A DNA stretch of 64,000 bases. Origin: Actinomycetospora lemnae (GTDB taxonomy: Bacteria > Actinomycetota > Actinomycetes > Mycobacteriales > Pseudonocardiaceae). Both the position numbers and the translations under genes were made by a program. Shown piece by piece: positions 52,150 through 60,394 of this stretch; positions within the stretch are counted from its first letter, which is position 1, and every line of letters begins with the position of its first letter. The stretch spans positions 434,001-498,000 of the forward strand of contig NZ_JAQZAO010000003.1 in assembly GCF_028737315.1 (NCBI RefSeq), given 5' to 3'. The notes beneath the pieces are model-generated. The model was not told where the DNA came from. It did no database searches and saw only the letters and a list, made by a program, of their open reading frames with translations.

Positions 52150-53778
52150 TCACGAGGCCGACGACGAGCCCAGCTCCTTCTTCAGGATCTTGCCGGTGTT
52201 GTTGCGCGGCAGCTCGTCGAGGAACTCGACGTCGCGGGGGGAGGCGAATCGGGCCAGGTGGTTCTTGACGTGGTCGCGCACCTGATCGGCGTCGACCGTG
52301 GCGCCCGGCTCGAGCACGAGGTAGGCGGCGAGGCGCTGCCCGTACTCCTCGTCGTCGACGCCGATGACCGCGGCCTCCTTGACCCCGTCCATCTCCGCGA
52401 GCAGGCCCTCGACCTCGCCGGCGTGGATGTTCTCGCCGCCCGAGACGATCATGTCGTCGGCGCGGCCGGAGATGAACAGCAGGCCCTGGCGGTCGAAGTG
52501 GCCGAGGTCGCCGGTGCCGAGCATGCCGTCGACGATCTCGGTCTCCCCTCGCCCGCCGGTGTAGCCGGTGAAGAGCATCTCGTTGCCGACGAAGATGCGC
52601 CCGGTCTCGTCGGCGGGGAGCTCCCGGTCGTCGTCACCCAGGATCTTGACGACGGTGCCGGCGGGCGGCCGGCCGGCGGTGCCGGGCTCGCTGCGCAGCT
52701 CCTCGGGCTTCGCGATCGACGCCCACGACACCTCGGTGGAGCCGTAGAGCATGTAGAGCTTGTCGCCGAAGGTCTCGAGGAACTCGGTGACCTTCGCCGG
52801 GGGCATCGCCGACCCGGTCGCGGTGACGGTCTTGAGCGCCGAGACGTCGTAGCGCGCGATGACCTCCTCGTCGAGCTCGAGGATGCGCTGCAGCATCACC
52901 GGCACCGCGAACATGGCGGTGCAGCGGTGCTGCGCGAGCTGGGCCAGCGCGTCCTCCGGGTCGAACTTCCGGCGCAGCACCAGCGTCGACCCCATCAGCG
53001 AGCCGATCTGGAACGCGGCGAAGCCCCAGGTGTGGAACAGCGGCGCCGATACCAGCGCGGGCTCGCGCGCGGTCAGCGGGATGCGGGACAGGATCGCGTT
53101 GACCGGCCCGATCCCGCCGATCGAGGGCCGCTCGGCGCCCTTGGGCGTGCCGGTGGTGCCCGAGGTCAGCACGATCGTCTTGCCGATCGGCGGCTTGGTC
53201 GGCAGCTCCTGCGAGCCGTCGGCGCCGATGAGGCCCTCGAGCGTGTCGTCGCCCCAGCAGCCGGTGCCCTCGGTCCACGCCCAGATGCGCCGGACGTCGG
53301 ACGGGACCTCGTCGAGGCGGTCGGCGAGGTCGGCGTCGGAGACGACGGTCGTGATCTCCTGCTCCTCGGCCACGGCCTTCATCTGCGCGGGCGAGAGGCC
53401 GGTGTTGAGCAGGACGACGTCGGCGCCGAGCTTGCTCACCGCGAGGATCGTCTCGATCGGGCCGCGGTGGTTGCGGCAGAGCACGGCGACGCGGCTGCCG
53501 GGCCCGACGCGGCGGTCGGCGAGGGCGCGGGCGAGGCGGTCGGTGCGCTCGTGGATCTCGCGGAACGTCAGGGTGCCGCGGTCGTCGATGATCGCGACGC
53601 GGTCCGGGTGGCGCCAGCGCGAGACGACGTAGGCCGTGGTCGGCGTGAACCCGTAGCGGTACAGCGCCGTCGGGAACATCGCGAGCCGGTGCGGCGGGAT
53701 CGGGGCGACGACCCCCGCCCCGGTCAGCAGCCGCAGGCCGGTGGCGAGCTCGGTCGGGGTGCCGAACGGGGTCTTCAC
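52150..53778 (-). CDS. Acyl-CoA synthetase (AMP-forming, FadD-like)
   Basis: The protein has 542 residues, typical for the ANL superfamily. Motifs in order: TIVLTSGTTGTPKGAERPS (P-loop-like A3, about residue 206), APLFHTWGFAAFQIG, YMLYGSTEVSWAS, GTGDLGHFDRQGLLFISGRA (A7/A8 hinge) and LPRNNTGKILKKEL with the catalytic lysine. It activates a fatty or related acid to the adenylate and then the CoA thioester. GTG 53778 overlaps the stop of the upstream two-domain reductase gene. The enzymes probably act in sequence on long-chain acids: thioester formation, then reduction. Confidence 0.85.
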   Translation of the reverse strand: MKTPFGTPTELATGLRLLTGAGVVAPIPPHRLAMFPTALYRYGFTPTTAYVVSRWRHPDRVAIIDDRGTLTFREIHERTDRLARALADRRVGPGSRVAVLCRNHRGPIETILAVSKLGADVVLLNTGLSPAQMKAVAEEQEITTVVSDADLADRLDEVPSDVRRIWAWTEGTGCWGDDTLEGLIGADGSQELPTKPPIGKTIVLTSGTTGTPKGAERPSIGGIGPVNAILSRIPLTAREPALVSAPLFHTWGFAAFQIGSLMGSTLVLRRKFDPEDALAQLAQHRCTAMFAVPVMLQRILELDEEVIARYDVSALKTVTATGSAMPPAKVTEFLETFGDKLYMLYGSTEVSWASIAKPEELRSEPGTAGRPPAGTVVKILGDDDRELPADETGRIFVGNEMLFTGYTGGRGETEIVDGMLGTGDLGHFDRQGLLFISGRADDMIVSGGENIHAGEVEGLLAEMDGVKEAAVIGVDDEEYGQRLAAYLVLEPGATVDADQVRDHVKNHLARFASPRDVEFLDELPRNNTGKILKKELGSSSAS

Positions 53779-55796
53779 CAGTGCACTCCAGGGAGAAGTC
53801 GGGCCATGGCCTGGGCGCCACGCGAGAGCGGGCCCGTGTCGAGCGTCCGCGCGTCGTCGTGGCTCGGGGGGTCACTACCCTCACGCGCCGCCGCCGACTC
53901 CGGGAACACCCGGTACGCGACGTGCATGACGGCGTCCTTGATGCTCGGCGTCAGCGCCCCCGCGACCGCCCCGAACGTGCCGAGCGCCGTGCCGACGTGC
54001 TTGGGCCGGTCGACCAGCGCGTGCATCACCTTGTCCGCCGCCTCCTCGGGGGAGTCGGTGGGGAACGCGTCGTAGATGCGGGTCGGGGCGATCATGGGCG
54101 TGCGCACCAGCGGCATGTGCACGGTGGTGAACGTGACGCCCTCGCCGAGCACCTCGGTGGCGACGATGCTCGCCCACGCGTCGAGCGCGGCCTTGCTCGC
54201 GACGTAGGCGGAGAAGCGGGGCGGGCCGGTCTGCACCCCGATCGAGGAGATGTCGACGATGTGACCGAAGCGCCGCTCGAGCATGTGCGGCAGCAGGGCG
54301 AGCGTCAGGCGCACGGCGCCGAAGTAGTTGATGGCCATCGTGCGCTCGAAGTCGTGGAAGCGTTCGAGCTCGAGGCGCACGCCGCGGCGGATCGAGCGGC
54401 CGGCGTTGTTGACCAGCATGTCGATGCCGGTGTCGGGGCCCGCGTGGTCGTTGATCATGGCCTTGACCAGCGCGTCCACCGACTCGGCGTCGGTGATGTC
54501 GCACGAGTAGACCCAGGCCTGGCCGCCGTCGCGCTCGATCTGGGTCTTGACCTCCTCGAGCTCCTCGGTGCGCCGCGCGACCAGCAGCGGGACGCCGCCG
54601 GCACGGGCGACCTTGAACGCCGTCTCGCGCCCGATGCCCGACGACGCGCCGGTGATGACGACGCGGCGGCCCTGCAGCGGCCCGCCGGGGCGGGGGCGGC
54701 GGTGGCGGTTGGGGTCGAGGTGCTCGCGCCAGTACCCGACGAGCGCGGCGGCGTACTCGCCGATCTCGGGGCTGCGGATGCCGCTGCCGGCGAGCTCGGC
54801 GTTCGTCTTCTCGGCCGTGAACCGCGCCCCGAACGTGAGGTGCGGCAGGACCTCGGGCGGGATGTCGAGCTCGGCCAGGGCGATGTCGCGGGCCGCGGCG
54901 AGCGCGGGCACGCGCTGGGCGAGGTCGGCGCCGCGGCGCACGAGGTCGCCGACCCCCGTCGGCATCGTCGCCTGTACCTGCGGCGCGCCCAGCGGCGCGG
55001 CGAGGGCGTTGTAGACCTCCGACAGCGGCTGCGGGCGCGGGTGCACGAGGTGGAACGCGCGGTGGTCGAGGCCGGGCCGGTGCACGAGGTGGACCATCGC
55101 GTCGGCGACGAAGTCGACCGGGACGACGTTGGTCGCGCCCAGCTCGGGGATCGCGAACCGCAGCGCGCTCGGCAACCGACCGAGGAGCGAGATGGCCGTG
55201 AGCAGGTAGTACGGCCCGTCGACCTTGTCCATCTCGCCGGTCTGCGAGTCGCCGACGACGACCGCGGGCCGGTAGACGCGCCACGGGACCGTCGACTCCT
55301 CGCGCACGATGCGCTCGGCCCGGTACTTCGTCTCGTGGTACGGGTTGCCGAAGCGCTGCCCGACGTCGAGGTCGTCCTCGGTGAACGTGCCCTCGTACTC
55401 GCCGGCGACGGCGACGCTCGAGACGTGGTGCAGGCAGCCGACGCGCAGGCGCGAGGCCAGCTCCACGACGCCGCGCGTGCCGTCGACGTTGGCGGCGCGG
55501 TTGGTGTCGTCGTCGGCGGTGATGTCGTAGACCGCGCCCAGGTGCAGGACGTGGTCGACGCGGCCGGCGAGCCCGTCGACCTCGGCGTCGTGCAGGCCCA
55601 GGCGGGGGCGGGTGAGGTCGCCGACCACGGGCACGACCTTGTCGTGGCCCGGGGTGTCGGCGAGGCGGCGCAGCAGCCGGTCGCGTGAGCCCTCGCGCAC
55701 GAGCGCGTAGACGGCCTCGCAGTCGTCACGGGCCAGCAGGCGCGCGAGCACCATCCGCCCCAGGAACCCGGTACCGCCGGTCACCAGATACCGCAT
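53775..55796 (-). CDS. Two-domain SDR protein, fatty acyl-CoA reductase-like (AcrA1-type)
   Basis: The protein has 673 residues. The N-terminal extended SDR/NAD_binding_4 domain has VTGGTGFLGRMVLARLLARD, HVSSVAVAGEYEG and the active site NPYHETKYRAERIV. The C-terminal classical SDR domain (from about residue 385) has VVITGASSGIGRETAFKVAR, LVNNAGRSIRRG and the active site SAYVASKAALDAW. The same architecture is known from mycobacterial AcrA1-type fatty acyl reductases. It could reduce acyl-CoA to aldehyde or alcohol for wax-ester or cell-envelope lipids. ATG 55796 was chosen because the Rossmann motif starts right after it. No ribosome-binding site is visible, so a leaderless transcript is possible; GTG 55814 is the alternative. 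It is coupled to the FadD-like gene. Confidence 0.8.
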   Translation of the reverse strand: MRYLVTGGTGFLGRMVLARLLARDDCEAVYALVREGSRDRLLRRLADTPGHDKVVPVVGDLTRPRLGLHDAEVDGLAGRVDHVLHLGAVYDITADDDTNRAANVDGTRGVVELASRLRVGCLHHVSSVAVAGEYEGTFTEDDLDVGQRFGNPYHETKYRAERIVREESTVPWRVYRPAVVVGDSQTGEMDKVDGPYYLLTAISLLGRLPSALRFAIPELGATNVVPVDFVADAMVHLVHRPGLDHRAFHLVHPRPQPLSEVYNALAAPLGAPQVQATMPTGVGDLVRRGADLAQRVPALAAARDIALAELDIPPEVLPHLTFGARFTAEKTNAELAGSGIRSPEIGEYAAALVGYWREHLDPNRHRRPRPGGPLQGRRVVITGASSGIGRETAFKVARAGGVPLLVARRTEELEEVKTQIERDGGQAWVYSCDITDAESVDALVKAMINDHAGPDTGIDMLVNNAGRSIRRGVRLELERFHDFERTMAINYFGAVRLTLALLPHMLERRFGHIVDISSIGVQTGPPRFSAYVASKAALDAWASIVATEVLGEGVTFTTVHMPLVRTPMIAPTRIYDAFPTDSPEEAADKVMHALVDRPKHVGTALGTFGAVAGALTPSIKDAVMHVAYRVFPESAAAREGSDPPSHDDARTLDTGPLSRGAQAMARLLPGVHW

Positions 55797-55865
55797 GGCG
55801 GAGGATCGTGGCACAGGCCACGACCACCCGCCACGTGTGGTTACCGGTCGGTCACCGCGCTGACC

Positions 55866-56054
55866 TCACCGTTCGGGGTCGGCCATCTCCTCGACGTCGG
55901 TCTCGACGTCGTCGCCGACGGCCTCGACCTGGTCGGTGGTCTTCTGCTCGCGCGGCTTGTCGGGGTCGAGGCCCTCGACCAGCGCCGCGTCCTCGTCGTA
56001 CTCCTGGACGTAGCGCTGCTCGATGTCGGCGGCGTCCTGACGCTGCTCGCTCAT
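55866..56054 (-). CDS. Small acidic hypothetical protein (62 aa)
   Basis: Highly acidic and probably unstructured (DIEQRYVQEYDEDAALVEGL, then VGDDVETDVEEMADPER). It has a clear ATG at 56054 but an unremarkable upstream region. It is divergent from the DNA ligase gene, 31 bases away, so a bidirectional promoter is likely. Short acidic proteins like this are conserved in some actinobacteria without known function. Confidence 0.55.
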   Translation of the reverse strand: MSEQRQDAADIEQRYVQEYDEDAALVEGLDPDKPREQKTTDQVEAVGDDVETDVEEMADPER

Positions 56055-56085
56055 GGACCGGAACGGTAGGGGGTAGGAAGGCGGG

Positions 56086-57078
56086 GTGCCCGACGACGTG
56101 TGGGACCTGCCGCCCGAGCAGCAGCGCGCCCTGCGCCGCGCGGAGGACGTGCGCTACCGGGCGCCGATGCTCGCGACCCTGTCCAAGGAGCATCCGCCGG
56201 GGGCCGGCTGGGTCTTCGAGCGCAAGCTCGACGGCGTCCGGGTGATCGCCACCCGCGAGCGGGGCGAGGCGCCGCGGTTGTGGTCGCGCAACGAGAAGCC
56301 GATGGACGCGAGCTACCCCGAGATCGTCGAGGCGCTCGACGCGCACGGGCCGTCCCGGTTCGTGCTCGACGGCGAGATCACCGCCGCCGACGGGACGTTC
56401 TCGAGCCTGCAGGCGCGCATGCACCTGCAGGACCCGAACCGGGCGCGGCGCACGGGCGTGGTGGTCGAGGCGCACCTGTTCGACCTGCTCGTGCTCGACG
56501 ACGTCGACGTGACGCGGCTGCCGCAGTCGACGCGGCACCGGATCCTCGACGCCGTCGTCGGGATCGAGGCGCCGCTGTTCCGCTCGCCCGCGCTCGAGGG
56601 CGACCCGTCGGACCTGCTCGCCGAGGCGTGCGCCGACGGCTGGGAGGGGCTGATCGCCAAGCGCAGCGACGCGCCGTACGTCGTCGGCGGGCGCAGCCGT
56701 GACTGGCTCAAGCTCAAGTGCGTCCGCGACCAGGAGTTCGTCATCGGCGGCTGGACCGACCCGTCCGGCTCGCGGCGGGGGCTCGGCGCGCTGCTCGTGG
56801 GCTACTACGCCGACGGGCAGCTGCGCTACGCCGGGAAGGTCGGGACGGGGTACGACGCGGCGACGCTGGTGATGCTGCGCGACCGGCTGGACCCGTTGAC
56901 GGTCGCGGAGAGCCCGTTCGTCGACGCGGTGCGGGAGAGGGGCCAGCACTGGGTGCGCCCCGAGCTGGTGTGCGCGGTCGGGTTCGGCGAGTGGACCACC
57001 GACGGGCGCCTGCGCCACCCCCGCTACCAGGGCCTGCGCGAGGACAAGGACCCCGCCGACGTCGTGCGGGAGCAGTGA
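56086..57078 (+). CDS. ATP-dependent DNA ligase (LigD ligase-domain type)
   Basis: The protein has 330 residues. Nucleotidyltransferase motifs: I in WVFERKLDGVRVIA (adenylated Lys at residue 47), III in FVLDGEITA, IV in WEGLIAKRSDAPY and V in SRDWLKLKCVRDQEFVIGGW. A C-terminal OB-fold includes GALLVGYYADGQLRYAGKVG. The size equals the ligase module of LigD, without polymerase or phosphoesterase domains. Such stand-alone ligases act in non-homologous end joining or base-excision-type repair; Ku is not in this window. It starts with GTG 56086. Its stop overlaps the phosphatidyltransferase start (GTGA). Confidence 0.85.
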   Translation: MPDDVWDLPPEQQRALRRAEDVRYRAPMLATLSKEHPPGAGWVFERKLDGVRVIATRERGEAPRLWSRNEKPMDASYPEIVEALDAHGPSRFVLDGEITAADGTFSSLQARMHLQDPNRARRTGVVVEAHLFDLLVLDDVDVTRLPQSTRHRILDAVVGIEAPLFRSPALEGDPSDLLAEACADGWEGLIAKRSDAPYVVGGRSRDWLKLKCVRDQEFVIGGWTDPSGSRRGLGALLVGYYADGQLRYAGKVGTGYDAATLVMLRDRLDPLTVAESPFVDAVRERGQHWVRPELVCAVGFGEWTTDGRLRHPRYQGLREDKDPADVVREQ

Positions 57079-57710
57079 CCTCGTTCCCCGACCACCTGCG
57101 CCGGTGGTCGGCGGCGCACGGCGGGATCGAGCCGCGAGGTCTCGTGCTCGGCTGGCTGCGGGTGGTGCACGTGCTGGTGCGGCCGCTGGCGCGCCGGCGG
57201 GTGCCGCCGTGGGTGCTGACGCTCGCGTCGCTGGTGTGCGGGGTGGCGGTGCCGCTCGCGGTGCTGCTCGGCCGGTGGGGGGCGCTCCTCGGCGCCGTGC
57301 TGGCGGTGCTGTGCGCACTGCTCGACGGGCTCGACGGCGCGGTCGCCGTGCTCACCGACACCGCGACGGCGTGGGGGCGGGTGCTCGACCAGCTCGTCGA
57401 CCGGGTCGGCGACGTGGCGTTCCTCGTGGCGCTGGTGCTGGCGGGCGCGCCGGGGTGGCTCGCGGTCGGGGTGGGGACGCTGACGCTGCTGCAGGAGTCG
57501 GTGCGGGCCTCGGCGGCGCTGCCCGAGGTGGGCGTGGTGAGCGTGTGGGAGCGGCCCTCGCGGGTGATCGTGACGTCGCTGGGGCTGCTGGGCACGGTGC
57601 TGACACCCGGGCTGCCGGTGGCCACCGTCGCGGTGGTGATCGCGGCGGTGCTGGCCGTGGTCGGATTCGTGCAGGTCGTGGTGACGGTGTTCCGCCGCCT
57701 GACCACGTGA
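57075..57710 (+). CDS. CDP-alcohol phosphatidyltransferase family protein
   Basis: The protein has 211 residues with about five or six membrane helices. The catalytic motif D-G-x2-A-R-x8-G-x3-D-x3-D is recognisable as DGAVAVLTDTATAWGRVLDQ followed by LVD, but the usual Arg is Val here. This is unusual and may reduce or alter activity. Family members make phospholipids or inositol-phosphate lipids by displacing CMP from CDP-diacylglycerol or CDP-inositol. GTG 57075 is coupled to the ligase stop. Its own TGA stop lies inside the first 40-nt palindrome. Confidence 0.7.
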   Translation: MTSFPDHLRRWSAAHGGIEPRGLVLGWLRVVHVLVRPLARRRVPPWVLTLASLVCGVAVPLAVLLGRWGALLGAVLAVLCALLDGLDGAVAVLTDTATAWGRVLDQLVDRVGDVAFLVALVLAGAPGWLAVGVGTLTLLQESVRASAALPEVGVVSVWERPSRVIVTSLGLLGTVLTPGLPVATVAVVIAAVLAVVGFVQVVVTVFRRLTT

Positions 57711-57746
57711 GCGGACTTTCGAGCTATAGCTCCAATGTTCGCTCAC
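57707..57746. repeat. 40-nt palindrome, copy 1 (overlaps stop of phosphatidyltransferase gene)
   Basis: Two 20-nt arms meet without a loop (17 of 20 positions paired). The ends are GTGAGC/GCTCAC and the centre is GAGCTATAGCTC. The TGA stop of the upstream gene is its second to fourth base. It lies between convergent genes and could act as a bidirectional terminator. Confidence 0.75.
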
Positions 57747-57765
57747 GGACGACGGTGGGCCCCTC

Positions 57766-57805
57766 GTGAGTAGTTGCCACGCCTATACGCGTGCCGACTG
57801 CTCAC
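57766..57805. repeat. 40-nt palindrome, copy 2 (contains stop of the desaturase gene)
   Basis: Arms of 20 nt with 16 of 20 positions paired. Outer arms are GTGAGTAGTTG and CGACTGCTCAC; the centre is GCCTATACGC. The TAG stop of the minus-strand desaturase gene comes from the central CTA at 57783-57785. Only 19 bases separate it from copy 1. Confidence 0.75.
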
Positions 57806-59276
57806 GTGCGAGGCGGGCGGTGATCTCGGCGGAGAGGGTCACGAGGGGGAGGCCGCCGCCGGGGTGGGAGGAGCCGCCGACGAGGTAGAGCCCGGCGACC
57901 GGGGAGCGGTTGGCCGGGCGCAGGAACGCCGCGAGGGCGCCGTCGGACGACGTGCCGTAGATCGAGCCGCCGGGGGAGAGGGTCTCGCGCTCGAGGTCGG
58001 CGGGCGTGCGCACGGTGCACGAGCGGATGCGGTGGCGCACGTCGAGCCCGCGGCGCGCCATGACGTCGAGGATGCGCTCGGCGTAGCGCGGCGCCAGGCC
58101 CGGCGCGTCCCAGTCGACGCCGCCCGCCGGGTCGTGGCGCGGGGCCGTGACCAGCACGAACCACCCCTCGCCGTCGTCGTCGCGGCGCAGCGCGGGGTCG
58201 TCGGGGGCGTGGACGTAGACCGTCGGGGACGACGCCGGGACCCGCGAGCGGTAGGCGTCGAACTCGGCGTCGTACGCCGCGCGCGAGGGCGGGAAGAGCA
58301 CGCGGTGGTGGGGTGTGGCGGGGTCGCGGCCGGCGAGGCCCAGCAGCAGCACGAACCCCGACGACGACGGCGTGGTGCGCGCGAGACGACGGGCCGACGC
58401 GCGGTGGGGGAGGAGGCCGCCGGGCCCGTAGACCGTCGACGCGTCGGCGTTGGCCACCACGACGTCCGCGGCCAGCCGCTCCCCGGCGTCCAGCCGCACG
58501 CCCGAGACGCGGTCGCCGACGGTGTCGATCGCCGTGACCCGCGCCCCCGTCCGGAGCTCGACGCCGAGTGCCCGGCAGCGGTCGGCCACCGCCTCGGCGA
58601 GCCGCCGCAGCCCGCCGCGGACGTACCAGGACCCGAACTGCTGCTCGACGTACGGCACGACCGCGAGCGCCGCCGGCGCGCGCCGGGGGTCGGAGCCGGA
58701 GTACGTCGCGTAGCGGTCGAGCAGCAGGCCCAGGCGCTCGTCGCGCAGGTAGCGGTCGCCGACCCCGCGCAGGCTCCGCCACGGGGCGACGGCGAGCAGG
58801 TCGCGCACCCGCAGCGAGAGCCGCGCGAGCCCGCCGGGGGAGACCGGCGACTCGAGGAAGTGCTCGTGCGTCGCGTCCCAGACGCGCTGCGCGTGCGCCA
58901 GGAACGCCTCCCACTGGGCGCCCGCGCCGTCGCCCAGGGCGTCGTCCATCGCCGGCGCGATCGCCGGCCGCTCGCCGGGCAGGTCCAGCGCGACCCCGTC
59001 GCCGAACCGGTAGCGCGCGGCCACGTCGAGACGCTGCAGGTCGAGGACGTCGCGCAGGGGCGCCCCGGTGTCGGCGAAGAGTCGCTCGAGCACCAAGGGC
59101 ATGGTGACCAGCGAGGGCCCGGTGTCGAAGCGGAACCCGTCCACCTCGACCGTGCCGAGCTTGCCGCCGACGCGCTCGGTCGCCTCGAGCAGCGTCACCT
59201 GCTGCCCGGACGCGGCGAGCCGCGCGGCGACGGCCAGCCCGCCGAGCCCCCCGCCGACGACGACCGCGCGCGTCAT
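57783..59276 (-). CDS. Carotenoid desaturase/dehydrogenase (CrtI/CrtD-type)
   Basis: The protein has 497 residues. The N-terminal FAD-binding fold is AVVVGGGLGGLAVAARLAAS, followed by GGKLGTVEVDGFRFDTGPSL. ATYSGSDPRRAPAALAVVPY and WYVRGGLRRLAEAVADRCRA are typical of the phytoene desaturase family, and the C-terminal LYLVGGSSHPGGGLPLV is the family's FAD-binding end motif. Clustering with CruF-type hydratase and a GT2 glycosyltransferase suggests a CrtD-like 3,4-desaturase acting on hydroxylated acyclic carotenoids rather than the primary phytoene desaturase. ATG 59276 overlaps the glycosyltransferase stop. The last three codons and stop come from the repeat element. Confidence 0.8.
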   Translation of the reverse strand: MTRAVVVGGGLGGLAVAARLAASGQQVTLLEATERVGGKLGTVEVDGFRFDTGPSLVTMPLVLERLFADTGAPLRDVLDLQRLDVAARYRFGDGVALDLPGERPAIAPAMDDALGDGAGAQWEAFLAHAQRVWDATHEHFLESPVSPGGLARLSLRVRDLLAVAPWRSLRGVGDRYLRDERLGLLLDRYATYSGSDPRRAPAALAVVPYVEQQFGSWYVRGGLRRLAEAVADRCRALGVELRTGARVTAIDTVGDRVSGVRLDAGERLAADVVVANADASTVYGPGGLLPHRASARRLARTTPSSSGFVLLLGLAGRDPATPHHRVLFPPSRAAYDAEFDAYRSRVPASSPTVYVHAPDDPALRRDDDGEGWFVLVTAPRHDPAGGVDWDAPGLAPRYAERILDVMARRGLDVRHRIRSCTVRTPADLERETLSPGGSIYGTSSDGALAAFLRPANRSPVAGLYLVGGSSHPGGGLPLVTLSAEITARLAREQSARV

Positions 59277-60394
59277 GCCGCCCGCGACGGCGTCTCGGCC
59301 ACCACCGGGCGCCCGCGCCAGCGCAGGGTGCCCGCGCGGCGGCGGCGCCAGGAGTCGATGGTGAGCGCGGCGACCGCGAGCACCGAGACGGGGTGGGCGA
59401 CGGCGTCGCCCGGGCGCGTGCCGGTGCGCCGCGCGGCGAGCACGCGGCTCGCCACCCCCGCGAGGTAGCCGACCAGCCCGACCCGCGACCCACCGAGGGC
59501 CGCGAGCGCCGGGACGACGTGGACGAGCGCCAGCAGCCCGACGATCGCCGCGGCGCGCGGGCGGGTGCCGAACGCCGCCCACAGTGACTTCGTGTAGCCC
59601 GCGCGCACCTCCACCGCCCCGTGGTACATCCGGCACTCCGCGACCCGTGTGCCGTCGGCGACCACGCCCCGGCGGCCGTGGCGCTTGAGCGCGCGCACCA
59701 GGGCGAGGTCGTCGAGGACCTGGTCGGGCGGGTGCCCGCCGGCCGCGCGGTAGGCGCGCGCGTCGACGGCGAGCAGCTGCCCGTTGGCCGCGGACAGCGA
59801 CGGGCGCGGCGAGCGCTCCGCGACGCCCAGGGGCAGCGTCGCCAGCCACGACCACGCCAGCAGCGGCTGCACCAGCCGCTCGGCCGGGCCCTCGGCGCGC
59901 TGGCGGGGGTGGGGGCTGACGAGGTCGAGCCCGGTGCGGCGCAGCAGGTCGACGGTGGCCGCGAGCCCGTGCGGCGCCACGCGGACGTCGGCGTCGACGA
60001 ACACGAGGACGTCGGCGGTCGTCGCCTCCCTCGCCGCGGCGAGCTGGTGGCACGCCCACGGCTTCGCGAGCCAGCCGGCCGGCGTCGGCGCACCGTCGAG
60101 GACGCGCACGCCGAGCGCGCGCACCCGGGCGGCGGTGGTGTCGGTGGACCCGTCGTCGAGGACGAGGACCTCCGCCGGGACCGGCCAGCCCTCGACCGCG
60201 GCGAGCAGGGCCCGCACGCAGTCGACGATGTCGGCCTCCTCGTCGCGGGCGGGCACGAGCACGGCGACCCGCTCGCGCGGCGGCGGCGCGCTCGGGTCCG
60301 GGACGCGCAGGCGGCGCAGGTTGTCGACGGTGAGGCCCAGCGAGGCGAGCGCGAGCCCCGAGCCGACGGCCGTACCCAGCGCGGTGATCCTCAC
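59273..60394 (-). CDS. Family 2 glycosyltransferase of the carotenoid cluster (CruC/CruG-like)
   Basis: The protein has 373 residues. An N-terminal membrane anchor precedes the GT-A fold: VAVLVPARDEEADIV, EVLVLDDGSTDTTAARV, VLVFVDADVRVA (DxD) and QVLDDLALVRALKRHG as the catalytic region. Two or three hydrophobic segments follow (IVGLLALVHVVPALAALGG). Such enzymes in carotenoid clusters attach sugars to hydroxylated carotenoids. GTG 60394 overlaps the CruF stop as GTGA. The sugar donor is unknown. Confidence 0.75.
   Translation of the reverse strand: MRITALGTAVGSGLALASLGLTVDNLRRLRVPDPSAPPPRERVAVLVPARDEEADIVDCVRALLAAVEGWPVPAEVLVLDDGSTDTTAARVRALGVRVLDGAPTPAGWLAKPWACHQLAAAREATTADVLVFVDADVRVAPHGLAATVDLLRRTGLDLVSPHPRQRAEGPAERLVQPLLAWSWLATLPLGVAERSPRPSLSAANGQLLAVDARAYRAAGGHPPDQVLDDLALVRALKRHGRRGVVADGTRVAECRMYHGAVEVRAGYTKSLWAAFGTRPRAAAIVGLLALVHVVPALAALGGSRVGLVGYLAGVASRVLAARRTGTRPGDAVAHPVSVLAVAALTIDSWRRRRAGTLRWRGRPVVAETPSRAA

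Noticed and set aside
53781-55688. Plus-strand frame of 635 codons opposite the two-domain reductase
   Set aside because: Gly/Arg/Val-rich shadow; the minus strand has clear Rossmann and YxxxK motifs.
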